Positions 42,205 to 51,379 of a stretch of 64,000 nt of DNA are shown here, piece by piece; positions within the stretch are counted from its first letter, which is position 1, and each line of letters starts with the position of its first letter. The notes under the pieces were generated by a model. The model did no database searches, was not told the DNA's origin, and saw only the letters and a list, made by a program, of their open reading frames with translations. Origin of the DNA: Aurantiochytrium sp. KH105 (Eukaryota; Sar; Bigyra; Thraustochytrida; Thraustochytriidae); contig BGKB01000008.1 of the NCBI GenBank assembly GCA_003116975.1, positions 310,001-374,000 on the forward strand, read 5' to 3'. The translations under genes and the position numbers were made by a program.

Positions 42205-44372
42205 ATGACCTCGAGAATGCTGAGAGCCTTTGCAAACATGGGTCACGCCGAGATGGATGGCGCAGCACATCTCGGTCTCGACATCTGGCGTGGTCACACA
42301 GACAATCATCTAGGCACACCCTCGGCGCTGAAATGGAGATTCATCTATTGGTCCTGGCCAGTGCAGGCTCTACTCAAGGCTGCGGCCTTGGGTCTCATGC
42401 TCTTGGCTGGCTGGGACGGACTTTACGACTGCTCGCCTCGTGCTTCGTACGCCGACAAATGCACGATATCACATGCCGAACGAAGCGTCCAGGCGTCCGA
42501 AACCATGGTCATTGCTGTCTTAATTATTGGCTATGGCATTCAAATCAAGTACAAAGGTTGTCGCATGCTGCTGTCCGACATGTGGTTGATGGGCGTAGGG
42601 CTTGCCCTCGTCTTGTGTGCGATGACACTTGTGGCGCACATTTTCACGCTTTCCAGACTTCGTCCCGAAGAGGGCGAGCGTATTCTCGTAGCGCATGCCT
42701 TTTGGGTGCCCGAGCGCTCCTCCGTCCGGTCCCTTTTCTGCATCTCTTTCCAGACGTTCGCCGGGCGCTTGTAATTCTCGTTGCGCTCATCCCGCGTGTT
42801 ACAGGGGTCTTTGTGGTTGTTCTTCTCGTTGCATGTGTATTTGCCCTTTTTGGTAGAGTCCTTGTTCTCGATGACGCCGTGCCAGGCGCGGACTACGGGC
42901 TCGAAGGTAATGGGTTTGAGTCTCTTTACGAAAGTGTGCTCACGACCTTTTGGTGGGCCTTTGGTGATAATGGCCCTGAGCCAGGCGACCAGATCGGCCT
43001 TCCAGGCTACAAGGATGGACACTTTTGGGCATTTTACTGGGTCATCTTTACAATCCTTCAGACCTTTTACCTCATCCAGGTCGTGACTGCAGTTGTCTTT
43101 GACGAATTTGGGGAGATGGTGGAGATTGACAAGAAAAGGCGCGAGCAATTTATCCGCTCCCGCGCAAACGATCTATTGTCCATGCTGCAAGATGGAGGAG
43201 ATCAAGCGTTACTGGGTGAGAGGATTGCTCGTCTGAACACCAGTATGCATGTTTTTCGCTTTGGCGGATTTCGACCCTTTCAGGTTTCCGAAACAAAGGA
43301 GTTTTCATCCGAAGAGCTTGCTCGCATGATCATGCAACACTATGCCGTGCAATCGCGAGACGTCCGGGCTCATCGCATCGTTGGCGCTTTGCGTTGGACT
43401 CTCGAGAACAGAGTCAGCGTTGGGTTCTTTCGTGTGGCTGCTGCCTTGAACGCCTTTTTGCTCCTCGGATCGCACGAGACGGTTGGAGAGAGCGAGTCTG
43501 GTCTTGTGGGCTCGACGTCTCCCGTAGCAGATTTGGCGCTTTTGGTGATCACGTTTGCATATCTGGCAGACCTACTCATGGCCTTGGTTGTCTATATGAC
43601 TCCGCCTCGGCCCTTTTCATTGTGGCAGAGCGCTGTTCTGATGCGATACGTTCTCACGACTCTTGCAATAACGGTGACCTTTTTTCACGCTTGCTTTCGC
43701 GAAGAAGTGCGTCTCCGATCGCTACACTTTGAGTTTCATTCTTTGCTGCTGCTGCAGGCTTTGGACGCAATTCGCATTGTTCCTTCCATGGATCTTACAT
43801 TTCGCATCATGGCGCAGGTAGCACCGGCCATGACGAATCTCGTGCTCGCCCTCTTTTGCGCAATGTATTCGTGGTCCGTGATCGGTGTTTCCATCCATCG
43901 TGGACGAATATTGACCTCAAATGAAGATCTGGCCGACGATTCCGTCGGGGCGCTCTTTACAATGAACTTTAACACCGTTTTTGGCGGCATGTACACGCTT
44001 TTTATGGCGCTCTACGGGAACAACGTGCAACAGTTCACCACGCAATTTTACATTGTCTCGGGGTGGGCTGGCCTTTTGCACTTTTTCCTCTTTTATTTGT
44101 GGGGTACGCTCATTGCTGCAAATGTTGTCATATCCGTGCTTCTAGATGTTCATCAAAGTGTCCAGAAACAGCGCATTTTATCGCGAAGCGCGGTAGCGGT
44201 CACGCCCGAGCCTGATAGCAAGTCGAGCGATTCAATCGCTGCAGACCCAATTAAACCATCAGAAGCTGCGATGGCAAGTCTTGATGACAACAACAAAGAC
44301 GCCGTCTTCGAGAAAAGTAGTGAGACAAAGTTGATGCCACCAACTGAGGTCGCAAAGGTTGTTGATGAGTAG
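42205..44372 (+). CDS. Two-pore-channel-like cation channel, with one frame break
   Basis: The product is about 720 residues after correcting one missing base in the GGG near 42708, where ...AHAFW meets GARALLRP. The layout fits two six-helix domains. Domain I: first helix near WPVQALLKAAALGLMLL, an S4-like stretch ARALLRPVPFLHLFPDVRRAL, and a pore with LTTFWWAFGDNGPEPGD followed by a pore helix and VVTAVVFDEF. Domain II: FFRVAAALNAFLLL, an S4-like IRIVPSMDLTFRIM, and a pore with MYTLFMALYGNNVQQF followed by AANVVISVLLDVH. The domain II filter region resembles the TPC VNN signature; the domain I filter is divergent. TPCs conduct Na+ or Ca2+ across endolysosomal or vacuolar membranes. No EF hand is seen between the domains. 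The acidic C-terminal tail ends at 44372. Confidence 0.8.
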
Positions 44373-44912
44373 TAAGCTAGATTTTGTTCGTAATTTTCTA
44401 AATATTCTCTCCTGAACAAATACCAGTACATTGGTCCTCCTTTGAAGCCAAGAAGTATCATGCTTGCAAGGATTGATCGCATTTTATGACCTTGTACTGT
44501 TGAGCTTCTTGCTGTGACTTTTGCAAAAAAGTACAGATCCCCTCCCTCCAAGAAAGAAAAGTCTTCCTGTTTGGTGTTAGTGTGTATACGTTATATTGGT
44601 TTCAGAAAGGGTCCTCGGCCTACCATTGTTTATCAACTTTTGGTCCCGATAACAAGACGAGTGTCGTCGAAACGCGGTGTTAGCTTGAGGTGAAAAGCGA
44701 TGCGTCTTCTATATTGGAGACTTTGTCGGTGCAGTCGGCACAATGGAAGGCGGTGGTCGAGCAAACTGCGTAATCAACCTCTTCAGAGTGGAGTGTAAGG
44801 TCCGCAGACGAAATCTTGACAAGGCGCAAAGCTATCCTCGCGCTGGCAAAGGCCGGGACAGCTTTTGGGGCTGGTCAAATTTTGATGACGACTTGAAGAA
44901 AAGCAACGATGT
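44373..44912. other. Convergent intergenic region
   Basis: This 540-base gap separates the channel gene from SmD3. No gene or repeat stands out. Confidence 0.45.
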
Positions 44913-45425
44913 TCATCGTCGAAATCCACCGCCGCCGCCGCCGCCGCCGCCATATCGCCCACCCTGCCTATCACGTCCGCCCTGTCGCCCGCCGTTCCTG
45001 CCGCCCCCGCCCCCGCCTCCGCCGCGCCGCCCAGGTGGTCCGGGATCTTGCTGCTGGTCTCGAGAAGCGCCTGGTGCAAGAAGGCCCGTGCGCTCCGTAC
45101 CCGCACCCTGCGGAATGTACCTGCGCTTTGTAGTCTTGAACTTGAGCACGCGTTTGAACATGGGGCTATGAGCTAAAATGTCTGGCAAGATGATGAGCTT
45201 GATCATGCTGCCTCGCATGTACATGCGTTCAAGCTTGACCGTGTCGCCTTCGGAGTCCGTGCGGCGCACGTTCTTCATGTGCAGATTCATCATGTCATCC
45301 GTTTGATCTAAAAGGCCGCAGTACATGTCTCCCTGCACGCTTTCGACCGTGATCATCACGCCCTCCGCGTCGTAGAGTAGCGCCAACGGGATACCGATGG
45401 ACGCGCCCTGGCCCGTCACCGCCAT
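44913..45425 (-). CDS. SNRPD3: Small nuclear ribonucleoprotein Sm D3
   Basis: This is one of the seven Sm core proteins of spliceosomal snRNPs. The 170-residue protein begins with SIGIPLALLYDAEGVMITVE, has the Sm1 motif (GDMYCGLLDQTDDMMNLHM) and the Sm2 motif (MYMRGSMIKLIILPD), then AHSPMFKRVLKFK. The tail is glycine- and arginine-rich (RNGGRQGGRDRQGGRYGG), the type of sequence that carries arginine methylation for SMN-dependent assembly. It has about 10 extra residues before the Sm fold compared with human SmD3. The start at 45425 is the only ATG fitting the fold. Its presence confirms a nuclear, spliceosome-bearing genome. Confidence 0.96.
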   Translation of the reverse strand: MAVTGQGASIGIPLALLYDAEGVMITVESVQGDMYCGLLDQTDDMMNLHMKNVRRTDSEGDTVKLERMYMRGSMIKLIILPDILAHSPMFKRVLKFKTTKRRYIPQGAGTERTGLLAPGASRDQQQDPGPPGRRGGGGGGGGRNGGRQGGRDRQGGRYGGGGGGGGGFRR

Positions 45426-46054
45426 CTTGCGTCGCGCCGGTCGGCCGCTTCGCCAGTTTCGCTCCGAGGGCGGCCCACGCCACGCCTCGCGATCGGCCTC
45501 TTTCTGCGCCTACCCGCCCTCGCGGCGCGACGAAGGCTTTCCCAACACGCACGCACGCACGCACGTCGTGCCGCGCGCGTCGCGTCGCGTTGTAGCGACG
45601 CCACTAAACGAGAGGATTTGCGGCTCTCCCAACTTTCAAGTTGCAGCGGACAGTGCGGGTGAGATGACGAAAGGTGAGCAAAGCAGGACGCCTTTTGCGA
45701 GGAGAAGACAGCGTTGGTTGGGCGAAAAAGGTCCTTGTATGAACCTCCTCAACAAATGTCCACGTGCAATTTGCGCACTCTCAGCGAAAGGAAATGTATC
45801 ATCGATTGGCGTGTTGCTTTGCAAATTCGTGGTGGTAGCTCGCGGGAAACCCGATAGAACCGATCTCGGTCTAGGTTGCTCGTCGCCGCGAGATTGCGGA
45901 CCATCACTCGGAATGAGCTTTGGAGCAAAAAGTCATCCATCTATGTACTATTTTCTCGGATTACATCACTTGACTATACTCGATCTTATCGTGATCGTTA
46001 AAAAATCCGCCTTGCGCCAGCCATGCGAGTTGATTTTTACTTCGGAGTTTCTTG
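45426..46054. other. Intergenic region
   Basis: This stretch lies between two minus-strand genes. A CACG-type repeat (ACGCACGCACGCACG) lies near 45548-45563 in the SmD3 upstream region. No gene is supported. Confidence 0.45.
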
Positions 46055-47539
46055 CTAGCAGATGATGCGATGCAAAAGTCGCGCAGCGGCATCCACGGCG
46101 GCAAGCTTGGAGATCGGGTCGTCTTGCGAATCTTGAGCTTGCTCTGGCATCAAGTCAGCGATTGCGTCCACATTCGCGACGAGATCGCCAAAGGCATCTG
46201 CCCACGCATGGAGAACAAGCGCCACCATGGAATCTTGCGTGGTTTGTGCGAGTGCGCGAAGTGCCAGCGAGACGTTGCGGTCTGTCTTACCAGCGCCCGG
46301 CAAAACACTCGAAGACTGAACGACATTTCGCAATCGATACAAGGAGGCCCAAAACCGAGACTCCATGTCCTGAAGCAAAGCCTCGATTGGCGAGGCAAAA
46401 AGAATGCTGGCAGGGACGATTTCCCCAGACATCTTTTCGAGACTTGCATCGTTCTCGGGGACAATATGCAGAAACGCCTCGGCGCCTTGGCGATCTCCCC
46501 AGGACCGAGAATCAAGACCCTCGAGGCGGGCTGATGTCACGGGCGCAGACGGTGCCCACATCAAGAGCTGCTCCAAGTCGCTAAAAATATGCGCAGTGAA
46601 CATGCGCTCGAGACTTTCGATTTCGCGAATATGCGTATGCGCCAGCACCAGCAGATGCGGCGCGGCCTCAATACAAAGCGCTTCATCCGCGCCGCCCGTG
46701 CAAACGAGAAGACGAATGCCGGCATCTTGAAGAGCAGCAAGAATGGAAGCTCTTCGTGAAGCAAGCTCTGTGCTTCCGTCTCGAGCGCCAGAGTGAAGGA
46801 CTTTGAGAGGGTCAAGCTGTGATGCCTGATGCGAGCCGAGTTCAGTAGCGCGTAGTGAAAAGCTGTTCTTCAAAAGTGCTACACGCAGCGTTGACATGGG
46901 CCCACGTGCGTGCTTCCAGGCGCGCAGGACCTTGAGCGACGTTGGTAGAATCAGCCCAGGAAAGACGCGCACGGAGCGCGCGTATCCTGTCTTGATGCGA
47001 TGCAATAGGACTGCACCCATATCCCATTGATCGTGTCTGTGCGCGTCGAGTTTGCGAGCGACAAGTACGGCTGCATCGAAGACTTGGTCCTCTGGCGAAC
47101 CTCGACGTAGTGCGCGCAGAGTCTGTGTGCTGTCAAGGGCATTGATGCAGGGTTGCACGAGCCCCTTGATGATGGCGGCGGTTTCTGCGGCTGCGCGAAG
47201 ATTTGCACGAGCAATCTGATGTGGTGCGAGCTGATAGTTATGGCAGAGCGAGCCTAGATGTGCTGCCAACTCCCTTACGAGGGCAAGGAAGGACGTAGTT
47301 CCGCATCCGCACTGCCGACGATGATCGGAAGCGCTTCGAAGAAGTAAATTGCCCACGCGCGTGGACGCACAGGCAACGCTCAAGACCTCGATGGGGTCTG
47401 CAGAGAGGTTTGCTTCTTGTGTTTTCGGATCAACGACGGCCTTCCAGGAGCGTTGCGGTCCGTAAAAGTTACGACACGTTTCGCAAAAGGCGCGAAGTTG
47501 AAGCAAAGCAATCTCGGTGGAGACTTGGCTTGATGCCAT
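46055..47539 (-). CDS. Divergent group II chaperonin-like protein (CCT/MKKS/BBS10-12 type)
   Basis: The protein has 494 residues. The N-terminal equatorial-like part shows FYGPQRSWKAVVDPKTQEANLSADPIEVL and GCGTTSFLALVRELAAHLG, the counterpart of the chaperonin GDGTTSxVxLAxxLL nucleotide loop but with GCGTT in place of GDGTT. The catalytic Asp of this loop is therefore missing. AVLLHRIKTGYARSVRVFPGLILPTSL resembles the start of the apical domain. The C-terminal equatorial half is degenerate. Loss of the ATPase Asp and the short length fit the vertebrate-type BBS chaperonin-like proteins MKKS, BBS10 and BBS12, which assist BBSome assembly at cilia; which one is unresolved. The start at 47539 is the first ATG. 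Confidence 0.65.
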   Translation of the reverse strand: MASSQVSTEIALLQLRAFCETCRNFYGPQRSWKAVVDPKTQEANLSADPIEVLSVACASTRVGNLLLRSASDHRRQCGCGTTSFLALVRELAAHLGSLCHNYQLAPHQIARANLRAAAETAAIIKGLVQPCINALDSTQTLRALRRGSPEDQVFDAAVLVARKLDAHRHDQWDMGAVLLHRIKTGYARSVRVFPGLILPTSLKVLRAWKHARGPMSTLRVALLKNSFSLRATELGSHQASQLDPLKVLHSGARDGSTELASRRASILAALQDAGIRLLVCTGGADEALCIEAAPHLLVLAHTHIREIESLERMFTAHIFSDLEQLLMWAPSAPVTSARLEGLDSRSWGDRQGAEAFLHIVPENDASLEKMSGEIVPASILFASPIEALLQDMESRFWASLYRLRNVVQSSSVLPGAGKTDRNVSLALRALAQTTQDSMVALVLHAWADAFGDLVANVDAIADLMPEQAQDSQDDPISKLAAVDAAARLLHRIIC

Positions 47540-47643
47540 GACAGATGTACAGATAGGGAAACAAAGGAACGGACGACCAAGCGTTTGCAACAACAACAAC
47601 AACACGGAACGCTTGGTTTCTTTCCAGGCTGCTTTTCCTTTAC

Positions 47644-48087
47644 TTACTCTCTGAACCAGCCTTGAACTGGTCCCACCACTGACGCGGTGGCGCGATCCTG
47701 CTTCTCCTTGGCCTTGCTGAGAGTCACCGCTGTGGTCTCAAGCTTTCGAGACAATTTGTCAATCCGAGCACGGACAGCGGCCAGCGACACGATCGCCGCC
47801 GATGCCTCTTCCGCCGTCAGCTGGACTGGAGCGCCCGTCTCCATGGCCCTGTCTGTGTCCACAACGGCTGGCCGCCGAGCGGGACCGCCTCGTATCGCTT
47901 TTCTCTTCTCTTCCGGTCTCGCCCTGTCTCGCCGCTCTTCCCTCGGGCCGGCCAATTTCTCGCTGCGCCGCCGTGAAGGCCCGCCGCGAGCGCACGCTTG
48001 CGCAGCGTGCGATGCACGTGCTCGCGCGACGCGTCCGGCGCAAGCTCGCGCGACCGCGCTCAGGCGGATGATCGTTTGCAAGCTCAT
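47644..48087 (-). CDS. Small protein with short coiled coil, unassigned
   Basis: The frame gives 147 residues from ATG 48087, or 66 from ATG 47844. The first 30 residues of the long form are Arg/Ala/Ser-rich without acids, like a mitochondrial presequence; the next 50 are highly charged and low in complexity. The last 66 residues look like the real protein: LTAEEASAAIVSLAAVRARI and a helix KLSRKLETTAVTLSKAKEKQ, ending VQGWFRE. No family is recognised. Its start region faces the DUF4954-like gene at 48378. Confidence 0.45.
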   Translation of the reverse strand: MSLQTIIRLSAVARACAGRVARARASHAAQACARGGPSRRRSEKLAGPREERRDRARPEEKRKAIRGGPARRPAVVDTDRAMETGAPVQLTAEEASAAIVSLAAVRARIDKLSRKLETTAVTLSKAKEKQDRATASVVGPVQGWFRE

Positions 48088-48377
48088 TCATTGTGCCTGC
48101 CCACTCGGCACGAAACGGCCGTTCCCGTTGGAGGCGGTTTCGTCCTCAGCTGCGGTTTCAAGCAAGCAAGCGAGCGAGCAAAAGCTTGCCATGTGCTCGC
48201 TCGGGTTGCATATTGCTGCGAGCCAAACCCGCCTCGAGGACCGCGCGCGAGCGTGCGCTGCCGCATCGCGAGGCGCGTGCCCGGCGCTAGACTGGGCCGA
48301 TCCGAACGCGGCGGCTTGCGCTCTCGAACGCGGTCGGCGAGGCCGCTGAGGGCCCTGGGCGAGGCTGGCAAGTGCAA

Positions 48378-50381
48378 ATGGATTCCAAGAGCGAGCTCGC
48401 AAGACACACGGCGCGTGTTCGTGAGCTCGTGGCGCGCGGCGGAACACGCAAGCTGAGACCTGAGGAAAAGCTTGCCTTGGAGTCGCAGGGGAATTCATGC
48501 GGCCCTGAAGGCTGGGATCGATGTCTCGAAGTGCAAGAGGACTTCTCGCCGCGCAACGTGCGAGGGTGCGTCTTCCTCGGCCGAAATGTTGTAGGCAAGT
48601 TTGACGAGAGCGCCATGGTCGGCGCGCACGCGCTCCCAGCTGGACTTTATCACTCGACGCTGCGAGATTGCTATGTGGCAGACAATGCTCGTATTTCGCA
48701 TTGCGAGCTAGTGCAAGAGACTTTTGTGGGCAAGAGCGCCATGATCGCGCATTGCGGCATGGTGACGCGGGAGCGCCGCGCAGCAGCATCTACAAAGGAA
48801 GTTGCTGGGTCAACTTTTGGCAATGGGGTGGTGCTCCCCGTTGTGATTGGAACGGGCGGTCGCGACGTTGCCATATATGCAGAAATGGATATTGAAGAGG
48901 CGTGCGCGGTGGCGTGCAAGCGCGAGGACGCAACGTTACAGACGCAGCACGCGCAAATCGTTTCGCAGTACGTGGACGCGATCCGTCTCGCATGGAACGT
49001 CGTTGACGACAATGCTAGTGTGGATTCTTGCGCGTTCATTGCGGATGTTTTCGTAGGGGCCTTTGCTCAGGTGAGTGGCTCACACGTGGTAAATGCGACG
49101 ATTCTCTCGAGCGAAGAAGAGCCGACGAGCGTGCGTGCTGGCGCTGATGTACGCGACTCCATCCTACAATGGAGTGTGTCTGTGGACAGTCAGAGCGTGG
49201 TACACAAGGCCTTTATGTGCGTTAACAGTCATGCGGAGAGACATGGCAAGTTGCTCGAGTCGATTTTGGGTCCGTTTTCAGGAGTCGCCGAAGGCGAGAT
49301 TTCAGAGAGCCTTGTGGGACCCTTTGTCGGCTTTCATCATCAAGCGCTTCTCATCGCCAGCTACTGGCCTTCGGGCAAGGGCAATGTAGGGTACGGCGCG
49401 AATGTAGGAAGCAACCACACGGGCAAGGCCCCAGACCAGGAGCTGTGGCACGGAGAGGGGGTCTTTTATGGACTTGGGTGTTGCATCAAGTTTCCCTCTG
49501 ACTTTTCGCATGCGCCCTACACGCTCGTAGCCACGGGAGTAACGACCTTGCCCCAGCGCCTGACCATGCCATTTTCATTGATTAGTAGTCCACAAGGCGC
49601 AGGTCATGGTCTAAGTCCAGCCATCAATCAGGTTTTCCCCGGGTGGGCACTTTCCCAGAACATGTACGCAATCATGCGCAACGAGTTCAAGTACGAAGAC
49701 CGCGCGAAGAGGGCGAAGCGCGTGCGCATCCGCTATCGCGTCTTGCGGCCTCAAATCATCGCCATGATGCGCGCAGCGCGCGATGAATTGCGGGCTGCAG
49801 GCGGCAAAAACATTTACACGGACCGTGATATTGCTGGTCTGGGTAAGAATTACATGACGGAGTCCGCGCGTCGGGAGGCAATTGAGGCGTATACACATTT
49901 CATGTGTTTCTTTGCAGCTCGCGAGGTGTTTGAGCGCGCCTGTCAATCCGGAGTATCGCTTGATGACATTGAAGCCTCTTTGACGCAGAGCGCGGAGGGC
50001 AGCTACGCGGAGGTGGAACCGACAATGGACTATGTGGATACAGGGACGCGTTTGGAAGCGTTGTCGGACCCGAGCCGCGCGCAAGAGGTTTGGAAGCTCG
50101 CGGCCACGGTGCTCCAAGTCGAGGGGTCTGACGTTGGACTTGATGCGGATAAGATTCAGAGTGTCCTGGGATGGTATCGCGAAGCGCTGTGCGAGCTCTC
50201 GGAAAAGGTGGCAACTTCGAAGCAAAAGGATGAGCAGCGCGGTAAGCGCATTATTCCGGGTTATATGGCTGCGCATGGGAGCGTTGATGTGGACGATAAG
50301 GTCGTGAGGCGCCTTCGCGAGATGGTGGCTCACGATTGTCGTCTGATCGATGACCTTGTCGCAGCCTTGCCAAAGCTCTAA
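48378..50381 (+). CDS. DUF4954-like left-handed beta-helix protein
   Basis: The protein has 667 residues, the typical length of the DUF4954 family known mainly from Bacteroidetes and spirochaetes. The N-terminus RKLRPEEKLALESQGN...GWDRCLEVQEDFSPRNVRGCVFLG matches the family's opening. The central part has hexapeptide-like turns (STLRDCYVADNARISHCELV, NASVDSCAFIADVFVG, SGSHVVNATIL, RDSILQWSVSV), as in sugar acyl- and nucleotidyl-transferases with a left-handed beta helix. GYGANVGSNHTGKAPDQE and a helical C-terminal third follow. Function is unknown; a sugar-nucleotide or acyltransferase role is suggested by the fold only. A bacterial origin is likely if other eukaryotes lack it. Codon use looks like its neighbours. 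The start is the ATG at 48378. Confidence 0.75.
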   Translation: MDSKSELARHTARVRELVARGGTRKLRPEEKLALESQGNSCGPEGWDRCLEVQEDFSPRNVRGCVFLGRNVVGKFDESAMVGAHALPAGLYHSTLRDCYVADNARISHCELVQETFVGKSAMIAHCGMVTRERRAAASTKEVAGSTFGNGVVLPVVIGTGGRDVAIYAEMDIEEACAVACKREDATLQTQHAQIVSQYVDAIRLAWNVVDDNASVDSCAFIADVFVGAFAQVSGSHVVNATILSSEEEPTSVRAGADVRDSILQWSVSVDSQSVVHKAFMCVNSHAERHGKLLESILGPFSGVAEGEISESLVGPFVGFHHQALLIASYWPSGKGNVGYGANVGSNHTGKAPDQELWHGEGVFYGLGCCIKFPSDFSHAPYTLVATGVTTLPQRLTMPFSLISSPQGAGHGLSPAINQVFPGWALSQNMYAIMRNEFKYEDRAKRAKRVRIRYRVLRPQIIAMMRAARDELRAAGGKNIYTDRDIAGLGKNYMTESARREAIEAYTHFMCFFAAREVFERACQSGVSLDDIEASLTQSAEGSYAEVEPTMDYVDTGTRLEALSDPSRAQEVWKLAATVLQVEGSDVGLDADKIQSVLGWYREALCELSEKVATSKQKDEQRGKRIIPGYMAAHGSVDVDDKVVRRLREMVAHDCRLIDDLVAALPKL

Positions 50382-50854
50382 TGTGTGTCAAGGAAGGGGA
50401 ACAGGATTTGATGGTTGATTGGATGGATGGATAGATCGATCGATCAATTGAGACCGATAGGGATAGAGAAAATAATAAAATGATGTCAAGCTGTTTGTCT
50501 CTTTTTATTTCCCTCAATTGCTGGACGTCCAGGTCCTGACTGCCGTCACTTTTCCAACTAAGAAGCCAAAAAAGGGGAAAATGGAGGGCAACAGGGAGGT
50601 GTAAAAGGGAATTTTAACCGCGCAAGCTCGTTGCCGTGTTGCAAATCGCTGTCCGACGAACGTCAAGAAACACATAAAATGCCTCGTCTGACCAGTTCAA
50701 GCATGAGCATCAGGTCAAAAAGAAGAATCGAAGAAGAAGAAGAAGAAGAAGAAGAAGAAGAAGAAGAAGAAGAAGAAAAAGAAAAATCCAACATTGAACG
50801 AACAGAAAAGATAATGTACAAACGGTCACATCCGGCGGACCCTTTTCGCTAAAT
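50382..50854. other. Convergent intergenic region with GAA run
   Basis: A GAA triplet run of about 48 bases lies at 50730-50777, near the 3' end of the next minus-strand gene. GATC/GGAT repeats occur near 50415-50445. No gene is supported. Confidence 0.5.
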
Positions 50855-51379
50855 CTAAAAGTAGCCCGAGGAGCGTCGGCGAAAGGATGAACGTTTCCTG
50901 CGACCGGTTGTCTCAATCTCCTCACCGTCCAGCGTGAGTCCGAGCTTCTTGGCGGACTTGTGCGTGAGCGAGCGGCGCTCCGTGGCGGTCAGTCGCGCCG
51001 TGCGGCCCTTGTGCGACTTTCCAGAGGCATGTGCTCTGGGCGTGCTCTCGAAATCGTCCGTCTCCTCGTCGGAACCGTGGTCGTCGTCGGTCTCCACGTG
51101 CTGGTGCTCGACGCCCTCGAGGCCCGAATCCCGCTGCGCGCGCTTGGACGACGAGAAGAACGAGAATGAACGTGCCTGCTTGAGCTTGGCCTGCAGAAAC
51201 TTGCCAGACGCAGGGCGCGACCAGGCGCTGTTGCTGCTGCTGCCGCTGCCGCGCTTTCCCTCCTCGATTTCCGAATACTCCTCGTCGCCCTCGGAGTCCA
51301 GGTACGCGTCGACGTGGCCCTCGCGAGGGCTTCCCACCGCCAGCGCCGCACCCGCGCCAGAATTCGCGAACCCGCTCAT
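50855..51379 (-). CDS. Charged, probably disordered protein, unassigned
   Basis: The protein has 174 residues rich in Ser, Glu, Asp, Arg and Lys. Acidic stretches (EGDEEYSEIEEG, ETDDDHGSDEETDDFE) alternate with basic ones, and the last 50 residues carry RTARLTATERRSLTHKSAKKLGLTLDGEE followed by RRKRSSFRRRSSGYF. Serines in RRS and SP contexts suggest phosphorylation. No domain is recognised. The start at 51379 is the first ATG. Confidence 0.6.
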   Translation of the reverse strand: MSGFANSGAGAALAVGSPREGHVDAYLDSEGDEEYSEIEEGKRGSGSSSNSAWSRPASGKFLQAKLKQARSFSFFSSSKRAQRDSGLEGVEHQHVETDDDHGSDEETDDFESTPRAHASGKSHKGRTARLTATERRSLTHKSAKKLGLTLDGEEIETTGRRKRSSFRRRSSGYF

